Positions 5,822 to 6,397 of a DNA stretch of 6,397 bases are shown here, piece by piece. Both the position numbers and the translations under genes were made by a program. Numbering within the stretch: the stretch's first letter is position 1; each line of letters starts with the position of its first letter. Under the pieces are notes generated by a model that was not told the origin of the DNA, did not search any database, and worked only from the letters and a program-made list of their open reading frames with translations. The stretch covers positions 1 through 6,397 of the forward strand of contig CACYJD010000091.1 in the NCBI GenBank assembly GCA_902774655.1, read 5' to 3'. This stretch comes from an uncultured Erysipelotrichaceae bacterium. Lineage in GTDB: Bacteria > Bacillota_I > Bacilli_A > RFN20 > CAG-826.

Positions 5822-6397
5822 CTATCTATTTTTTGGCTTATAGAATGCTACGTTATCTAATGCCCAAACCTTTTCGGTAAATTCACCAGGTTGGACATTC
5901 GCTAAAGCTTTATCAAGGATCATCATTCTAGAATCCATCATATCGATTTCACTAAGAAGCAAAGCTTCTCTAGTAGCAGGTAATACAGGGCTACCAAATT
6001 CTAATTTACCATGATGGGCTAAAATCATATGTTCAAGAAGTAATGGGACTTCACTTTTAATGTTTAGGCCATCAACAATCTTCTTAAACTCAGCGTACAT
6101 AATTGAAATATGACCTGCCAATTTACCTTCAAGAGTTACAGAAGGAGTTAGAGGATTTTCGTATTCAACAATCTTACCAATATCATGCATTAAAGCACCC
6201 GCTACCAAGATATCTCTATCCACTTGTGGATAAATCTTGCAAAGAGCATCGGCATCTTCCGCCATTGTGACAGAGTGATGAATTAATCCACTAGCGAATT
6301 CGTGGTGAATTCTAACAGCGGCAGGATATGAAATATATTTATCATAGAAATGATGAATAACAGTTTTGGTTACAAGTTCAACATCCTTATCAGTGAA
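5822..6397 (-). CDS. yhaM: YhaM-type 3'-5' exoribonuclease, HD domain (5' end beyond window)
   Basis: This is the C-terminal 191 residues of a YhaM (CBF1)-like protein, a cytoplasmic metal-dependent 3'-5' exoribonuclease of Firmicutes. The frame is open to the right edge, so ATG 6265-6263 is internal and not the start. Numbering from the edge, the HD-domain features are HHEFASGLIHHSV (31-43), MHDIGK with the His71-Asp72 metal pair (70-75), GHI with His95, ILAHHGKLEFGSPVLP (125-140) and SEIDMMDS with Asp152 (149-156). The AHHGKLEFGSPVLP block is highly characteristic of YhaM. Bacillus homologues are about 314 residues, so roughly 120, including the OB-fold nucleic-acid-binding domain, should lie to the right. 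The gene ends with TAG at 5824-5822. Only an AT-only, T-tract-poor fold follows, so no convincing terminator was seen and some readthrough into the DUF4160 unit is possible. Confidence 0.88.
   Translation of the reverse strand, partial: FTDKDVELVTKTVIHHFYDKYISYPAAVRIHHEFASGLIHHSVTMAEDADALCKIYPQVDRDILVAGALMHDIGKIVEYENPLTPSVTLEGKLAGHISIMYAEFKKIVDGLNIKSEVPLLLEHMILAHHGKLEFGSPVLPATREALLLSEIDMMDSRMMILDKALANVQPGEFTEKVWALDNVAFYKPKNR

Noticed and set aside
5815..5833. AAAAATA-CTATC-TATTTTT inverted repeat at the end of yhaM as a terminator
   Set aside because: The stem is almost all A-T, and no T-tract follows on the strand transcribed from yhaM.

Overview
The window looks like chromosome from a low-GC Gram-positive bacterium of the Bacilli or one of its gut-associated, Mollicutes-related relatives. 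The grounds are AT-rich intergenic DNA, AAGGAGG-type ribosome binding sites, lipoprotein signal peptides ending in LAGC, and Bacillus-like SufC, HIT and YhaM proteins. TGG encodes Trp and TGA ends the HIT gene, so the standard code applies rather than the Mycoplasma code. The genus cannot be named from this sequence.

Layout: (1) 1-819, minus strand, sufC, the Fe-S cluster assembly ATPase, running off the left edge. (2) 820-1029, a divergent intergenic region with a good forward promoter, a perfect 16-bp palindrome and a weaker reverse promoter. (3) 1030-4440, plus strand, two tandem large secreted lipoproteins of the PrsA/SurA foldase type, ending at a strong terminator. The first is frameshifted near 2500-2515, so its last ~75 residues lie in another frame. 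It then runs directly, with no stop, spacer, ribosome binding site or start codon, into the signal peptide of the second. This is either real gene damage (indel plus deletion fusion) or sequence/assembly error. (4) 4523-4939, plus strand, a complete HIT-family protein. (5) 4960-5001, a hairpin that can terminate transcription from both sides. (6) 5012-5729, minus strand, a two-gene unit: DUF4160, then DUF2442 fused to an XRE-type DNA-binding domain. It has its own promoter, and a 19-bp inverted repeat overlaps the -35 box. The arrangement resembles a self-regulated toxin-antitoxin-like accessory module. (7) 5822-6397, minus strand, the C-terminal part of the HD-domain exoribonuclease YhaM, running off the right edge.

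The combination yhaM, prsA and hit echoes the Bacillus subtilis yhaM-prsA...hit neighbourhood, which supports the PrsA reading of the lipoproteins. The DUF4160/DUF2442-HTH pair looks like an insertion into this old neighbourhood. The two most interesting points are this pair with its putative operator, and the broken and fused lipoprotein tandem. No RNA genes, CRISPR arrays, insertion sequences or long repeats were seen.
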